Positions 12,782 to 13,387 of a stretch of 13,387 bases of DNA are shown in pieces; position 1 is the stretch's first letter; each line of letters opens with the position of its first letter. The position numbers and the translations under genes are program-made. Where the stretch lies: NCBI GenBank assembly GCA_002308995.1, contig DBWQ01000010.1, forward strand, positions 234 to 13,620, written 5' to 3'. The notes under the pieces were generated by a model, which was given only the letters and a program-made list of their open reading frames with translations, searched no databases and was not told the DNA's origin. This DNA comes from Clostridiales bacterium UBA1234. GTDB taxonomy: Bacteria > Bacillota > Clostridia > TANB77 > UBA1234.

Positions 12782-13387
12782 ATGGGGAAAAGTAATCAAA
12801 ATGTTTATATTGCCATTGATTTAAAGAGTTTTTATGCTTCCGTGGAGTGTAGAGAAAGAGGGCTAGATCCATTAACAACAAACTTAGTGGTAGCAGATGA
12901 TACTCGTACCGAAAAAACCATTTGTCTTGCCGTAACGCCATCGTTAAAAGCCTATGGCATTTCTGGCAGAGCAAGGCTTTTTGAGGTGGTACAAAAAGTG
13001 AAAGAAATTAACGCAGAACGCAAAGTAAAAGCACCCCATCATCATTTTAGCTGTGTTTCTTATGATGATACGGCACTTAAAAATAATCCTGATTTAGAAC
13101 TTCGGGTATATCGTTGCTATTCCACGTATGCATTATTACATGCAGTATAGCACACGTATTTACAACATTTATTTAAAATGGTTTGCACCGGAAGATGTTT
13201 ATGTGTATTCGGTGGACGAAGTGTTTATCAATGTAACCAATTATTTAAACACGTATCATATGTCTGCACGTGAACTTGCTACTAAAGTGGTGCAAAATGT
13301 ATTTGATGAAACGGGTATTACTGCTACTTGTGGCATTGGTACCAATTTATATCTTTGTAAAGTGGCCATGGATATTGTAGCAAAGCA
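12782..13387 (+). pseudogene. Y-family DNA polymerase (UmuC/DinB type), apparent +1 frameshift at CGG, runs off the window
   Basis: The N-terminus has the polymerase motif AIDLKSFYASVECRERG (catalytic Asp in AIDLKSF), then TEKTICLAVTPSLKAYGISG, typical of the Firmicute UmuC-like translesion polymerases. The first frame ends at TAG 13148. Skipping one base at CGG 13103-13105 restores LELGYIVAIPRMHYYMQYS and runs on to YSVDEVF, the second catalytic Asp-Glu pair, and TCGIGTNLYLCKVAMDIVAK at the window edge. SVDEVF then NVTNYL has Asn where Asp is usual. The ATG at 12782 follows GGGGG by 8 nt; an in-frame TTG at 12767 overlaps that site and is less likely. Only about half the gene is visible. It would copy past DNA lesions; the C-terminal half is outside the window. 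Confidence 0.85.

Overview
The window is AT-rich and reads as a chromosomal segment of a low-GC Bacillota (Firmicute), most likely a gut-type Clostridia or a Bacilli relative. The reasons are strong AGGAGG-type ribosome binding sites, near-consensus promoters with 17-bp spacers, many hairpin-plus-T-tract terminators, a T-box leader before tyrS, and almost exclusive use of TAA stops (14 TAA, 1 TAG, no TGA among genes whose end is visible). The exact family cannot be fixed from this sequence alone.

Layout. Positions 1-175 hold a 5S rRNA, the end of an rRNA operon, and its terminator. Positions 175-570 hold no gene but contain a nested inverted repeat and a 42-bp tandem repeat. Next come a small helicase-associated-domain protein (572-976) and a GIY-YIG protein (1184-1510), then a LOG-family gene on the minus strand (1711-2265). 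A plus-strand operon follows: thymidine kinase, acyl-ACP thioesterase, YbaK-type deacylase and a frameshifted alpha/beta hydrolase (2517-5100). Positions 5136-5407 carry what I read as a complete type I toxin-antitoxin cassette of the par/Fst architecture. A T-box leader with a duplicated hairpin tail controls tyrS (5476-7027). Then come two unknown-function genes (7108-9948), a GlsB-type small membrane protein (10062-10313), an operon of mgtE, a pentapeptide-repeat gene and a small FTR-like Fe-S protein (10458-12666), and a Y-family DNA polymerase running off the end.

Two observations stand out. First, three genes (alpha/beta hydrolase, mgtE, Y-family polymerase) each carry one +1 frameshift, and in each the shift falls exactly on an in-frame CGG codon. 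By eye scan CGG occurs in frame only once elsewhere in the window (in the 572-976 gene). Skipping the C and reading GGN as glycine restores all three proteins. This could mean an unassigned or stalled CGG codon with +1 frameshifting, or an artefact or decay; it is directly testable. Second, the convergent toxin/antisense-RNA module at 5136-5407 has a 24-residue hydrophobic peptide, a shared bidirectional terminator, and a repeat that makes the antisense RNA complementary to the toxin start codon region.

Most other genes are housekeeping functions: nucleotide salvage, lipid thioesterase, tRNA editing, tRNA charging and Mg2+ transport.
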